From: Clostridiales bacterium
GTDB taxonomy: Bacteria; Bacillota; Clostridia; Oscillospirales; Acutalibacteraceae
Direction of reading: 5' to 3'
NCBI GenBank assembly: GCA_021199275.1
Contig: JAJQIJ010000028.1
Span: 1 to 51,455 of the forward strand
DNA length: 51,455 nt
In this document: positions 8,345-17,339 of the stretch, piece by piece
How the letters are laid out: every line of letters begins with the position of its first letter
Position numbering within the stretch: the first letter of the stretch is position 1
The notes under the pieces: model-generated
Told to the model about the DNA's origin: nothing
The model's database searches: none
The model's input: the letters and a program-made list of their open reading frames with translations, nothing else
Position numbers and translations under genes: made by a program

Positions 8345-9625
8345 TTATTCAATAACGGCAGCGTCAACCACAAAAGCCAAAGCTTTTTCAATTTTAGCTT
8401 CGTTTGCCAGCTGTTCCTCACCCACGGCTTTTTTAATTTCTTCAGCGCTCATTGAATATTGCCCGGCAAGCTTTTCGGCCTGTGCGTCAATATCCTCTGC
8501 CTCGGCTTCAATTTTTTCAGCTTCAATCAGAGCTGTAATGGCAACAGAAGTTTTAACCTGTTTTTCAGCGTTTTCCTTGAGCGTTCCTTTAAAAGTTTCC
8601 ATGTCTTGGTTTAAATATGCAAGATATGTTTCAATCGGAATGCCCTGCATTTTCATTTGGTTTTCATAATTATTATATAATTCGTCTGCCTTTTGGTCTA
8701 TCATGCACTGCGGAATTTCAGCTTCCATGTTTGTGACAACCTGTTCAATAATCTGATTTTCAATGTCTTCCTTGGCGGCGTTTTCTTTTCTTGCGGCAAT
8801 TTTAGCCTTTATGTCTGCCTTCACTTCGTCTAACGTGTCAAATTCGGAAATGTCTTTTGCAAATTCGTCGTCAAGCTCAGGTAATTCTTTTTTCTTTATA
8901 GAATTGATTTTACATTTGAACACGGCTTCCTTGCCGGCAAGGGGCTCTGAATAATCTTCTGGGAAAGTGACGTTTACATCAAACTCTTCGTCAATATTAT
9001 GCCCCGCAACTTGTTCTTCAAAGCCGGGAATGAAAGAGCCGGAGCCGAGCTCAAGTGGGTAATTTTCACCCTTGCCGCCATCAAACGCAACGCCGTCTGT
9101 AAATCCCTCAAAATCAATGGAAGCGGTGTCCCCCATTTCGGCAGCTCTGTCTGCCACGTCAACAAGGCGCGAATTTCTTTCCTGCATTTGTTTGAGTTCT
9201 GCGTCTACGTCTTCATCGCTGACGTCGCACGGCAATTTTGTGGCTTTAAGCCCTTTATATTCGCCAAGCTTTACCTCAGGGTATGTAGTTACTTTCATTT
9301 TTAAAACTACGCCTTCGCTTTTGCTGATAACAGGAACTTCAAGGTCATAAGGCGCGTCAACAACGTTTAATTCGCCCTCTTTAAAAGCTGAACTTACGGC
9401 TTCGGGGTAAATAATGTCAAGAGCGTCTTCATAAAAAACGCCGTCGCCGTACATCTTTTCAATCATTCCCTGGGTGGCTTTACCCTTTCTGAAGCCGGGC
9501 AGCTGGTATTTTGTTTTATTTTTCTGATATGCTTTCCTGCATGCTTCGGTAAATTCTTCGGCGCTTACCGTAATTTCCAGTTCGGCAGTATTGGCGCCGG
9601 TTTTATTACAAGACTTTAATGCCAT
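8345..9625 (-). CDS. tig: Trigger factor, ribosome-bound chaperone and prolyl isomerase
   Basis: 426-residue trigger factor that binds near the ribosome exit tunnel and shields nascent chains. The N-terminal ribosome-binding domain contains the signature GFRKGKA (here LPGFRKGKATQGMIEKMYG). The FKBP-type domain follows (GDTASIDFEGFTDGVAFDGG ... GSGSFIPGFEEQV), then the helical C-terminal substrate cradle. The open frame begins 24 codons upstream, but the ATG at 9625 has an excellent AGGAGG. A sigma-A promoter lies at 9669-9697. First gene of the tig-clpP-clpX group. Confidence 0.95.
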   Translation of the reverse strand: MALKSCNKTGANTAELEITVSAEEFTEACRKAYQKNKTKYQLPGFRKGKATQGMIEKMYGDGVFYEDALDIIYPEAVSSAFKEGELNVVDAPYDLEVPVISKSEGVVLKMKVTTYPEVKLGEYKGLKATKLPCDVSDEDVDAELKQMQERNSRLVDVADRAAEMGDTASIDFEGFTDGVAFDGGKGENYPLELGSGSFIPGFEEQVAGHNIDEEFDVNVTFPEDYSEPLAGKEAVFKCKINSIKKKELPELDDEFAKDISEFDTLDEVKADIKAKIAARKENAAKEDIENQIIEQVVTNMEAEIPQCMIDQKADELYNNYENQMKMQGIPIETYLAYLNQDMETFKGTLKENAEKQVKTSVAITALIEAEKIEAEAEDIDAQAEKLAGQYSMSAEEIKKAVGEEQLANEAKIEKALAFVVDAAVIE

Positions 9626-9668
9626 TTTACAATGACCTCCTAATATTTTATCATTTTCCTGAAAATGG

Positions 9669-9697
9669 ATTATATCACAGTTAACCTGCCATTTCAA
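9669..9697 (-). promoter_or_regulatory. Sigma-A promoter of tig
   Basis: Minus-strand TTGAAA (9692-9697), a 17-base spacer and TATAAT (9669-9674). It leaves a leader of about 35-40 bases with AGGAGG before the tig ATG. Confidence 0.75.
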
Positions 9698-9714
9698 GCT
9701 ATATTATTTAAAAA

Positions 9715-10401
9715 TTAATATTTCTTTATTAAGTACGGGGTGAAATTAAGCGTGTCGGCTGAAATAAGCTTGAATATTATTCCGCCGAGAGCGCCCTGAT
9801 ATGCATAATTGGCAGCCTTACCGTGAAGATGCCCATAATAGCATTTTTTTATTCCTTTTTCTTGCAATAAATTGAAAATGTCGCTTTCAAGATTATTCGT
9901 GGTAACAGGCGGGTAATGCAAAAAAACTATTTTTTCATCTTTATCGGCGCTGTCTATGCTGGCTGCAATTCGCCCGATTTCGCGCTTTAACATTTTTTCG
10001 TCAAAAGGCTCGTTTGCTTCAAGCAGCCAACCGCGCGAACCGCAAACCGAAACGCCGCCGCAGTCAAATGAATTATTGTTAATAAAAGTAATGGAATCAA
10101 AGCCGTTTTCTTTGACAAACCTGTTCATGCTGGCAAGGGTTGACCACCAATAGTCGTGATTACCTTTAATTATTATTTTTCGCCCGTTAAGTTTATTTAG
10201 AAAGTCAAAATCTGCATAAAGTTCATTTAAATGAACAGCCCAGCTTATGTCGCCGGCCACAACAACCGTATCGCTGCTTTGCACAACGCTGTTCCACCCT
10301 TTTTCAAGGCGGCTGACATAATTTTCCCAGCCCTCAAAACAATCCATAGGCTTATTTGCAGTCAATGATAAATGTGTGTCGGCTATTGCAAAAAGTGACA
10401 T
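9715..10401 (-). CDS. Calcineurin-like metallophosphoesterase
   Basis: 228-residue predicted metal-dependent phosphoesterase resembling the COG1768 type. All five metal-binding blocks are visible: DTHLS near the N-terminus, VVAGDISW, KGNHDYWW, FLHYPP and YGHLHG near the C-terminus. It has no signal peptide, so it should be cytoplasmic. The ATG follows AGGAGG. It ends about 90 bases before the trigger factor start and probably has its own transcript. The substrate (nucleotide, phosphodiester or protein) cannot be told from sequence. Confidence 0.85.
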   Translation of the reverse strand: MSLFAIADTHLSLTANKPMDCFEGWENYVSRLEKGWNSVVQSSDTVVVAGDISWAVHLNELYADFDFLNKLNGRKIIIKGNHDYWWSTLASMNRFVKENGFDSITFINNNSFDCGGVSVCGSRGWLLEANEPFDEKMLKREIGRIAASIDSADKDEKIVFLHYPPVTTNNLESDIFNLLQEKGIKKCYYGHLHGKAANYAYQGALGGIIFKLISADTLNFTPYLIKKY

Positions 10402-10495
10402 TGTGCCTCCTGAATAAAATTTAAATTAAAACGAAAAATAACTTTGTGCAAACATCAATGCGCATGTTGGACTTTCGCAGAAAGGTGGTGATAAA

Positions 10496-10663
10496 ATGGA
10501 CGAAATCAAAGGCATTTCCTGCGAAGTAAAAAACTGCATATACCATGACGCTTCAGACAATTGCTGTGCAGGGCACATTGTCGTGGGCAACAGCTCTGCA
10601 ACTAAAACAACTGAAACAAAATGTGAAACCTTTAAATGCTGCGACGAGTGCGAATGCAAATAA
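10496..10663 (+). CDS. Small DUF1540 cysteine-rich protein
   Basis: 55-residue protein beginning MDEIKGISCEVKNCIYHD and ending TFKCCDECECK. It has eight cysteines, and the CxVxNCxYHD...CCAGHI arrangement is typical of DUF1540 domains, short putative metal-binding modules common in Clostridia and Bacillus. The ATG follows AAAGGTGGTGATAAA. It stands alone on the plus strand between divergent (phosphoesterase) and convergent (thrC) neighbours. The longer opposite-strand frame covering the same bases has no recognisable protein character. Function is unknown; some family members are reported in spores, which is only suggestive here. Confidence 0.85.
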   Translation: MDEIKGISCEVKNCIYHDASDNCCAGHIVVGNSSATKTTETKCETFKCCDECECK

Positions 10664-10695
10664 AGCCACGTCAAAGTAAAACAAAAGCACTTTAA

Positions 10696-10715
10696 GCGGG
10701 GGCGCATGCCCCCGC
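10696..10715. terminator. Hairpin terminator between DUF1540 gene and thrC
   Basis: GCGGGGGC-GCAT-GCCCCCGC, a perfect 8-base-pair stem. On the minus strand it is followed by TTAAAGTGCTTTTGTTTT, so it best serves thrC. It may also stop the convergent DUF1540 transcript. Confidence 0.7.
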
Positions 10716-10771
10716 AGCCGGCAACAACGGCTTTGCCTGCCGCTGTTTGGGCTGTTCTGTTCGCCTCCTGA

Positions 10772-12256
10772 TTACTCAAGGCATTTTTTTACAAATGAAG
10801 GCATATCTTCCTTTGTACATACATTTGAAAATCTTACCTTTTTGCCCTTAAGCGCGGTAATCGGCGCCGGAACAGGCATTTGAGACAGCCTGAACAGCTC
10901 TTCCTGCGCATCACTGCCGGTGTATTCGCTGCCAAGCACGGCTGAAAGGACGTCTTTTGAAAATTTATATGGCGACGCGGTTGAATCTATAACAGTCGGA
11001 GTCAGGTCTCCCGTTTTCTTTACATAGTCGTCATACACCTTAACGGCTGCGGCAGTATGCGTATCTAAAAGATAACCGTAGCTTTCGAAATGCTTTTTAA
11101 TTGTTGCAAATATTCCTGCTTCGTCTGCCCAACCGGCGTCAAAAAATTTGCTTACATTTTTAAGCAAATCATCGCTTACGGTGTATGTTCCGTTTTCAGC
11201 AAGACTTTGCATAAGGTTTTTAATTGTATTTTCGTCTTCATTGCTCAAATGATAAAGCAGCCGCTCAAGGTTTGATGAAATCAAAATGTCCATGCTGGGC
11301 GACGTGGTGGTGTAAAATTGCCTGTTTTTGTTGTAAGTTCCGCCGTTTATAAAGTCAGTCAAAACATTGTTTGAATTTGAAGCGCAAATCAGCCTGTTAA
11401 CAGGCAAGCCCATTTGTTTTGCATAAAAAGCAGCCAATATATTGCCGAAATTTCCGGTTGGCACTGTGAAATTGACTTTGTCGCCAAGCTTTATTTCATT
11501 CATATTAATAAGGTCGCAATAAGATGAAAAATAATATACTATTTGGGGCACAAGCCGCCCCCAGTTTATGGAATTTGCAGATGAAAACATCATGCCGGCG
11601 CTGTTTAAAGCCGCTTTGACGGTGCTGTTGGTAAAAATTTCTTTTACTGCGCTTTGCGCGTCGTCAAAATTACCCTTTACTGCCGAAACATAAACATTGT
11701 CGCCCTCTTGAGTCAGCATTTGCAGCTTTTGTGTGGGTGAAACACCGTTTTCCGGGTAAAACACAAGAATTTTTGTGTTTTCAACATTTTTAAAGCCCTC
11801 AAGCGCAGCCTTACCGGTGTCGCCCGAAGTTGCAACAAGTATTACTATCTGCCTGCCGGCAGCAGCTTTTTTAGCCGAAACGCTCATCAAATAAGGCAAA
11901 AGCTGAAGCGCCATGTCTTTAAAAGCGCATGTTGGCCCGTGCCACAATTCAAGTATATTCTTGCTGCCGTCTATATGAACTGTTGGCGCAATAGCCTCTG
12001 ACGAAAATTTAGACTTTTCATATGCGCCGGCAAGGCAGCTGTCAAGTTCTTCTGGCGTAAAATCAGTAAGAAATTCAGACAAAATTATTTTTGCCCTTTC
12101 AATATATGACAGCTTCGCCATTTCAGCTATTTTTTCAAGCGTGATATGGCTGAGCTGTGCGGGCACAAGCAGCCCGCCCTCGTCGCTGATTCCTTTTAAA
12201 ATTGCCTGTGAAGCGGTAAGTTTAACTGATTTGTCTCTTGTTGATGTGTAAAACAT
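10772..12256 (-). CDS. thrC: Threonine synthase
   Basis: 494-residue PLP enzyme converting O-phosphohomoserine to threonine. The PLP lysine is K113 in GPTCAFKDMALQLLPYL. The N-terminal FYTSTRD, the phosphate-binding VATSGDTGKAAL and VPTGNFGNILAAFYAK segments and the length (about 490) fit the longer class of bacterial threonine synthase. The ATG follows GGAGG. It begins 33 bases after yraN and may be the last gene of the rplS-rbgA-rnhB-yraN transcript; a clean terminator follows. Confidence 0.95.
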   Translation of the reverse strand: MFYTSTRDKSVKLTASQAILKGISDEGGLLVPAQLSHITLEKIAEMAKLSYIERAKIILSEFLTDFTPEELDSCLAGAYEKSKFSSEAIAPTVHIDGSKNILELWHGPTCAFKDMALQLLPYLMSVSAKKAAAGRQIVILVATSGDTGKAALEGFKNVENTKILVFYPENGVSPTQKLQMLTQEGDNVYVSAVKGNFDDAQSAVKEIFTNSTVKAALNSAGMMFSSANSINWGRLVPQIVYYFSSYCDLINMNEIKLGDKVNFTVPTGNFGNILAAFYAKQMGLPVNRLICASNSNNVLTDFINGGTYNKNRQFYTTTSPSMDILISSNLERLLYHLSNEDENTIKNLMQSLAENGTYTVSDDLLKNVSKFFDAGWADEAGIFATIKKHFESYGYLLDTHTAAAVKVYDDYVKKTGDLTPTVIDSTASPYKFSKDVLSAVLGSEYTGSDAQEELFRLSQMPVPAPITALKGKKVRFSNVCTKEDMPSFVKKCLE

Positions 12257-12289
12257 AATTCCTCCGTTAATCTGGTTGTTAAAAATATT

Positions 12290-12643
12290 TTAAAACACCT
12301 GGTATGCATTTTCAAGATGTTTAATTGATTTTATTTCGCCATTTTTGCTGTAGACTTCAACCACATCAAACCGCGGCTGCAATTCAGTGGGGTATTGCTG
12401 AAGATACATAAGAGCAGATTTAACTATTTTTTGCTGCTTGCTTTCATCAACAAATTCGCGCGGCGCGGCAATGCTGTTGACGCTGCGCATTTTAACCTCT
12501 ATAAAACAAATATATTTTCCCCTGCTCATTACCAAATCAATTTCGCCAAAGCGTGATTTGTAATTACTGCACAGCAGCTTATAGCGGCGTTTTTGAAGAT
12601 ATTCGCATGCCTTTATTTCACCGGCCATTCCCAGTTGATTCAT
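12290..12643 (-). CDS. yraN: YraN/UPF0102 family nuclease-like protein
   Basis: 117-residue UPF0102 protein, related to the endonuclease-fold (PD-(D/E)xK) superfamily. The core signature is visible: GEIKACEYLQKRRY, then RFGEIDLVMSRGKYICFIEVKMR (split by strand and loop) and the VDESKQQKIVKSA helix. The D of EIDLV and the E/K of IEVK are the presumed nuclease residues. Start and stop overlap rnhB by 4 bases (ATGA). The rplS-rbgA-rnhB-yraN order is widely conserved. The biochemical role is not established. Confidence 0.9.
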   Translation of the reverse strand: MNQLGMAGEIKACEYLQKRRYKLLCSNYKSRFGEIDLVMSRGKYICFIEVKMRSVNSIAAPREFVDESKQQKIVKSALMYLQQYPTELQPRFDVVEVYSKNGEIKSIKHLENAYQVF

Positions 12644-13251
12644 TTATTAATCACCTTTGACAAAAAAGATATTCTGTGAATGTCTGAAATGCCGTATTTT
12701 TCAATCATTTCATAATGCAGCTTTGTGCCGTAGCCTTTATGCTTTTCAAACTGATACTGCGGGTATTTTTGCGCCATTTTCAACATATATCTGTCTCTTG
12801 ACACTTTAGCAATTATTGAAGCTGCGGCGATTGACGCAGACTTAGAGTCGCCCTTTATAACAGTTTTAACGTCAATATCGCCAAGGTCGGGCGGGCGGTT
12901 GCCGTCAACCAGTGCAAGCCGGGGCTTTATTTTTAAGCCGTCTGCCGCGCGTTTCATTGCAAGGAAAGTGGCCTGCAATATGTTAATTTCGTCAATTTCC
13001 TTTTCACCGGCAGAGCCGACAGCCCAGCAGACACATTCGTCAATGATTTTGTCATAAAGCATTTCGCGCTTTTTTTCAGACAGTTTTTTTGAATCGTTTA
13101 CCCCGTCTATTACATGCCCTTTCGGCAAAATTACAGCGGCGGCAAACACAGGTCCCGCAAGCGGGCCCCTGCCGGCTTCGTCAATGCCGCACACAACGTC
13201 ATAGCCGGCGGCAATAGCTACATTTTCATAAAACAGCCAGTCCATAATCAC
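12640..13251 (-). CDS. rnhB: Ribonuclease HII
   Basis: About 203-residue RNase HII, which removes ribonucleotides embedded in DNA and RNA-DNA hybrids. The metal-binding motif GIDEAGRGPLAGPV, the VNDSKKLSEKKRE element, ALVDGN and SIAAASIIAKVSRDRYM are in family order. The reading frame opens at a GTG (13251) overlapping the rbgA stop; an ATG two codons later (13245) is equally possible. Overlaps at both ends indicate coupling with rbgA and yraN. Confidence 0.94.
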   Translation of the reverse strand: MIMDWLFYENVAIAAGYDVVCGIDEAGRGPLAGPVFAAAVILPKGHVIDGVNDSKKLSEKKREMLYDKIIDECVCWAVGSAGEKEIDEINILQATFLAMKRAADGLKIKPRLALVDGNRPPDLGDIDVKTVIKGDSKSASIAAASIIAKVSRDRYMLKMAQKYPQYQFEKHKGYGTKLHYEMIEKYGISDIHRISFLSKVINK

Positions 13252-14117
13252 GGCAGCTCAAGCGTTATTTTGCCGAGCTTTCCCCCTTTAAATTCATCAC
13301 ACACAGTCTGCGCGCTGCGAAGCAAATCTATTTCGCCGCCTTTAATTAAAAAGCCGCGTTTACTGCCGATTAATAACAGCGTTTCATAACCGCCGCAGCC
13401 TGAAAAGTCTGCAAAATCAAGCTTGTATCGCTCTTTAATCATTTCCGGGTGAGTTGTTATAATGACATCAAGCAAACGGCAGGCAAGTGTTTCTGAGTCC
13501 GTAACTTCCGCTTTGACAGAGCCTATGAACGCAAGCTTATCGCCGACTTCGCTGTCATCAAACTTCGGCCACAAAACCCCGGGTGTGTCAAGCAGTTCAA
13601 TTGAGTCGCCCACTGAAAACCACTGGTTGTGCCTTGTAACGCCGGCTTTGTTTGCGACTTCAGCCTTGCTCTTGCCGGCCATTCTGTTAATAAAAGATGA
13701 TTTGCCGGTGTTGGGAATTCCCACCACCATTAAGCGCAGCGGCTTTGTTTTCATGCCTTTATTTTCATTTTTCTTTATAACACCGGCAAGAGCTGTGCGG
13801 CAAACGCTTTGAAACTGCTGCAGGCCCCGCCCGCTGCGGCAATCGGCACCAAAGGCATAAACGCCGCGTTTTTTATAATAATCAAGCCAAATTTTAGTGG
13901 CCTTTGAATCTGCCATGTCATATTTATTTAATATTACAATGCGCGGCTTCTTGCCGATTAACGCAGACAGTTCGGGGTTTGAGCTTGACCTTGGCACGCG
14001 TGCGTCAACAATTTCAACCACACCGTCTACAACTTTCAGGCTTTCCTGAATCTGCCTTCTGGTTTTTGCCATGTGGCCCGGAAACCACTGCACATTTTGC
14101 TTTTGATAATCAGGCAT
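13248..14117 (-). CDS. rbgA: Ribosome biogenesis GTPase RbgA (YlqF)
   Basis: 289-residue circularly permuted GTPase needed for a late step of 50S assembly. The permutation is seen directly: G4 LNKYDM comes first (about residue 65), then the P-loop GIPNTGKSSFINRM, then G3 DTPGVLWPKF. The N-terminal QWFPGHMAKTRRQI is the family hallmark. It lies downstream of rplS as in Bacillus, linking two 50S assembly functions. A terminator hairpin at 14148-14175 separates them, so read-through or an unseen promoter must supply it. Confidence 0.94.
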   Translation of the reverse strand: MPDYQKQNVQWFPGHMAKTRRQIQESLKVVDGVVEIVDARVPRSSSNPELSALIGKKPRIVILNKYDMADSKATKIWLDYYKKRGVYAFGADCRSGRGLQQFQSVCRTALAGVIKKNENKGMKTKPLRLMVVGIPNTGKSSFINRMAGKSKAEVANKAGVTRHNQWFSVGDSIELLDTPGVLWPKFDDSEVGDKLAFIGSVKAEVTDSETLACRLLDVIITTHPEMIKERYKLDFADFSGCGGYETLLLIGSKRGFLIKGGEIDLLRSAQTVCDEFKGGKLGKITLELP

Positions 14118-14147
14118 AATTAAGCCCTTTCAATAATTTTAAAAATT

Positions 14148-14175
14148 AAAGCCGTCTGATGAAATAGACGGCTTT
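14148..14175 (-). terminator. Terminator between rplS and rbgA
   Basis: AAAGCCGTCT and AGACGGCTTT arms with an 8-base loop, followed on the minus strand by AATTTTT. A further GC-rich stem (CCGGCC / GGCCGG, about 14195-14217) lies between it and the rplS stop. Confidence 0.75.
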
Positions 14176-14290
14176 TAATCAATAAAGAGATTTCCGGCCG
14201 CGATTTAATTGGCCGGGCATTGCTGATTCGGTTAAAAATTAACACAACTTAAGCTGTTGGCGTGTTTTTGACGCATTAAACAACCCGCTG

Positions 14291-14632
14291 TTAAATATCT
14301 TCCTTAACCCTTGCAGCTTTGCCGACGCGGTCACGAAGATAATAGAGCTTGGCGCGGCGCACCTTACCCCTGCGAACAACCTGAACTGAATCAATGTTAG
14401 CCGAATTCATTGGAAAAACACGTTCAACCCCAACGCCGTAAGAAATGCGGCGAACAGTAAATGTTTTTGAAATGCCCGTGCCTTTAAAAGCAATAACAGT
14501 GCCTTCAAACATTTGAACTCTTTCATTTTTACCTTCGCGAATTCTGACGCCGACACGAACAGTGTCGCCAATAGAAAACTGCGGCAGTTCCTTTTTCACG
14601 CTTGTTGATTCAATGATTTTAATTGCGTCCAT
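14291..14632 (-). CDS. rplS: 50S ribosomal protein L19
   Basis: 113-residue bL19, a component at the subunit interface. Characteristic segments: [51 protein letters not shown] and the basic end [12 protein letters not shown]. Length and order match bL19 throughout. AGGGGG lies 9 bases before the ATG. It is preceded by a structured leader and a strong promoter. Confidence 0.97.
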   Translation of the reverse strand: MDAIKIIESTSVKKELPQFSIGDTVRVGVRIREGKNERVQMFEGTVIAFKGTGISKTFTVRRISYGVGVERVFPMNSANIDSVQVVRRGKVRRAKLYYLRDRVGKAARVKEDI

Positions 14633-14763
14633 ATAAAAATTCCCCCTATTTTAATTTAGGCGTTCGTAACAAAATAAAGCTGAAAGAGGACCGCCTCTTA
14701 ATGCCTGACGCGCGGCATCAGCGCGTTGCGGAGCGGGTTTACACCCATACAACGGACAAATGC
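14633..14763 (-). ncRNA. Putative L19 (rplS) mRNA leader
   Basis: About 130 bases between promoter and rplS contain several self-complementary segments on the minus strand: GGGTGTAAACCC, GCAACGCGC near CGCGCG, and GAGGCGGTCCTC close to the ribosome binding site. Firmicutes rplS genes are known to carry a structured L19 leader, and the position and the TCCGTTGT...GGGTGTAAACCC block suggest this is one. A covariance search was not possible, so membership is unproven. Confidence 0.5.
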
Positions 14764-14769
14764 TTAAAT

Positions 14770-14798
14770 AATATAGCACAACACATTAAAAAATGCAA
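14770..14798 (-). promoter_or_regulatory. Sigma-A promoter of rplS
   Basis: Minus-strand TTGCAT (14793-14798), a 17-base spacer ending TTGTGC, and TATATT (14770-14775). The whole element closely resembles the secG promoter (22088-22116). Confidence 0.75.
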
Positions 14799-14804
14799 GT
14801 GTTT

Positions 14805-15476
14805 TTATTTAAATTCTTTATATTCCTTATCAAACAGCGCCAATCTTCTTATGCGTTTGAATTCATAATTTTCATTTATAAGCTTAATAAGTGTGTCAAA
14901 AAGCAAAACCGGGCTTAAGTTACCGCGCTCACCTGCGCCAAGGCGGGCAGTAATTAAAACCGCGTCGCCGCCAGTCGTAACGCTGCTGCTTATTATCATA
15001 TCTTTGAGATTGACTTCGGTAACAATGCGCTTTTTGCCCTTTTTCTTTTGCTTTTCAGCTAAAATTTCGCCGGCGCAAAGAACTTTTTCAATTTCATTGC
15101 CGGCCGCCGCCCCTTTGCCCATTGGAAATTGAATTTCAAAGCTGTAATCGGCAAACGCAATGGCAGACTGCGGCATGAAGTCGCTGTAAGCAGCGGTAAT
15201 TGTTATTCCGTTCGGCAAAGTGTCGTTAAGACGCGCCATTATTTGAACTGCCGCCATTTCAGCGCTGAGCCTGATGTCCAGAAACTCACTTTCGCTTTCA
15301 ACCCCCAGCGGCAGCGGCGGCGAAAAATTCATATATGGGTGCGGGTTATAGCCCTCTGTAAACCATATTGGAATCTTTGCCCTTGCAAACGCGCGTGCAA
15401 AACACCTTGTTATATCAAGGTGACTTATATATTTTACCGCGCCGGTTTTTGAATATTTAAGCCTTAATTCGTCCAT
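14805..15476 (-). CDS. TIGR03936/DUF2344 radical SAM-associated protein
   Basis: 223-residue protein of the DUF2344 family, which occurs as a partner of, or fused to, the TIGR03960 radical SAM protein. Visible family features are KYISHLDITRCFARAFARAKIP, WFTEGYNPHPYMNFSPPLPLG and GVESESEFLDI (each family-conserved block). It overlaps the end of the radical SAM gene by 20 bases; the ATG at 15476 lies 7 bases after AAAGGA. No catalytic motif is seen. The pair is proposed in the literature to act in RNA-related modification, but no reaction is assigned here. Confidence 0.85.
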   Translation of the reverse strand: MDELRLKYSKTGAVKYISHLDITRCFARAFARAKIPIWFTEGYNPHPYMNFSPPLPLGVESESEFLDIRLSAEMAAVQIMARLNDTLPNGITITAAYSDFMPQSAIAFADYSFEIQFPMGKGAAAGNEIEKVLCAGEILAEKQKKKGKKRIVTEVNLKDMIISSSVTTGGDAVLITARLGAGERGNLSPVLLFDTLIKLINENYEFKRIRRLALFDKEYKEFK

Positions 15477-17304
15477 CACATTGTCCTTTGCACAGCTTGT
15501 CCGCGCCGCAGCCGGCGCATTTAATTCTGCAAGAGGGGGTTGTTTTTCCCTTTTGCGCTTTTAAATATTCGCTTTCAAGAAAACGCCTTGAAACGCCGAA
15601 ATCAAGATGGTCCCACGGCAAAAGCTCGTCAAACTTACGTTCTCGCGACGTGTAAAAATATGGGTCTATTCCGTTTATTTCGAATGCTTTCAGCCACAAC
15701 TCAAATTTCAATTTGTCTGACCAAGAATCAAACTTACAGCCCATTTTCCACGCGTCATATATCACCGCGCTAAGCCGCCTGTCACCCCTTGCCAGCACGC
15801 CCTCAAGCAGGCTGACATATGTTTCATGATATGCAATTTTAATTTTTCTGCTTTTTGTGTATTCAAGCAGGCGGTGCTGTTTTTCGGCAAGATTTTCTTC
15901 ACTGTCCTGCGCGCACCACTGAAACGGTGTGAAAGGCTTTGGAATAAACGATGAACAGCTTACGCTGACAAGCGGCGGGACTCCTTTTTTTCGCGTTTCA
16001 TTTGCATAATATAAGTCAACAATTTTCTGCGCCAAGTCGGAAATACCCTCAATATCAGCCATTGTTTCAGTTGGCAGCCCCATCATGAAATACAGCTTTA
16101 CGCTGCTCCAGCCCTTGTCAAATGCGGTTTTACAGCTTGCCAGGACTTCCTGTTCTGTTATATTTTTATTTATAACGTCTCTCAGCCGCTGAGTGCCGGC
16201 TTCCGGCGCAAAAGTCAGCCCGCTTTTTTTAATAAGCGAAAGCTTTTCGGCAAGCTGCGGCGAAAAGTTGTCTATTCTGAGAGAGGGCAGCGAAAGGTTA
16301 ATTTTGTCTTTGGCAGTCCAGTCTGCCAGAGTAGACAGCATTTGCTCTGCCTTGCTGTGGTCAGACGTGGAAAGAGAACACAGCGAAAGCTCGTCATAGC
16401 CGGTAGATTCTATTAGCAAACGCGCCTGTTTATTTATTGTTTCAACGCTCTTTTCACGAATTGGGCGGTATGTAAACCCCGCCTGGCAAAAACGGCAGCC
16501 CCTTATGCAGCCCCTGAAAATTTCTTCAACAGCCCTGTCGTGCACAATGCTTATGAAAGGCACCACAAACTTGTCCGGGTAAAAACAGTTGTCCAAGTCA
16601 TAAATTGCAGACTTTTTAACAGTTGCAGGCGCTGATTTCAAGGGCGTCAGGCTTTTTAACATGCCGTTTTCATAATATTCGTCTTTATAAAGCGAAGGCA
16701 CATAAACGCCCTGAATGTCTTTTGCCTTAAGTAAAAATTCGCCTTTAGTGCAGCCCTTCGCCTTGCATTCGCGCAAAAGCTTTAAAACCGCCGTGGTGCT
16801 TTCCTCGCCGTCTCCCAGAAAAACAATGTCAACAAAGTCTGCAATGGGTTCCGGGTTGCAGGCGCATGGGCCGCCGCAGCAAACTATGGGGGTCAGGCAT
16901 TCGCGTTCGCGCGCAAATATGCCGAGCCCGGCCAAATCAAGCATGTTAAGCATGTTTGTATACGACAACTCGAACATAAGCGTGAAGCCGATAATGTCAA
17001 ATTCGCTGATTGAATCGCCGCTTTCAAGCGCGTAAAGCGGCACGCCATTTGCGCGCATTAGCTCTTCCATATCATTGTCAGGCGCAAATACACGTTCGCA
17101 CCACGCCCAGCCAAACGAATTGACAAGCGAATATAAAATTTTCATGCCCAAATGGCTCATGCCTATTTCATATAAATCAGGAAAGCAAAAGGCATAGCGA
17201 ATGTCAACGGTGTTTTTGTCTTTAATTACACTGTTTAATTCGCCGCCGATGTAACGCCCGGGTTTTTGCACATGCTGAATAATTTTTTCTATTGAGCTTT
17301 TCAT
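15457..17304 (-). CDS. TIGR03960 family B12-binding domain/radical SAM protein
   Basis: 615-residue radical SAM enzyme. The N-terminal part (to about residue 190) is a cobalamin-binding-like domain (PDLYEIGMSHLG; GGPCACNPEPIADFVD; FLGDGEES). The [4Fe-4S] cysteines are C266, C270 and C273 in RGCIRGCRFCQAGF. The C-terminus ends with a Cys-rich tail (CRIKCAGCGADKLCKG) that could bind another cluster or zinc. The ATG at 17304 follows GGGGTG. It is paired with the overlapping DUF2344 gene. The substrate is unknown. Confidence 0.88.
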   Translation of the reverse strand: MKSSIEKIIQHVQKPGRYIGGELNSVIKDKNTVDIRYAFCFPDLYEIGMSHLGMKILYSLVNSFGWAWCERVFAPDNDMEELMRANGVPLYALESGDSISEFDIIGFTLMFELSYTNMLNMLDLAGLGIFARERECLTPIVCCGGPCACNPEPIADFVDIVFLGDGEESTTAVLKLLRECKAKGCTKGEFLLKAKDIQGVYVPSLYKDEYYENGMLKSLTPLKSAPATVKKSAIYDLDNCFYPDKFVVPFISIVHDRAVEEIFRGCIRGCRFCQAGFTYRPIREKSVETINKQARLLIESTGYDELSLCSLSTSDHSKAEQMLSTLADWTAKDKINLSLPSLRIDNFSPQLAEKLSLIKKSGLTFAPEAGTQRLRDVINKNITEQEVLASCKTAFDKGWSSVKLYFMMGLPTETMADIEGISDLAQKIVDLYYANETRKKGVPPLVSVSCSSFIPKPFTPFQWCAQDSEENLAEKQHRLLEYTKSRKIKIAYHETYVSLLEGVLARGDRRLSAVIYDAWKMGCKFDSWSDKLKFELWLKAFEINGIDPYFYTSRERKFDELLPWDHLDFGVSRRFLESEYLKAQKGKTTPSCRIKCAGCGADKLCKGQCDGRIKA

Positions 17305-17339
17305 AAACACCCCATGCAAAAATCAACAAAGCCCGCCGG

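Noticed and set aside
10426..10779. A 117-codon minus-strand frame
   Set aside because: It lies opposite the DUF1540 gene, which has a strong ribosome binding site and a conserved cysteine pattern; the longer frame has no protein-like features.
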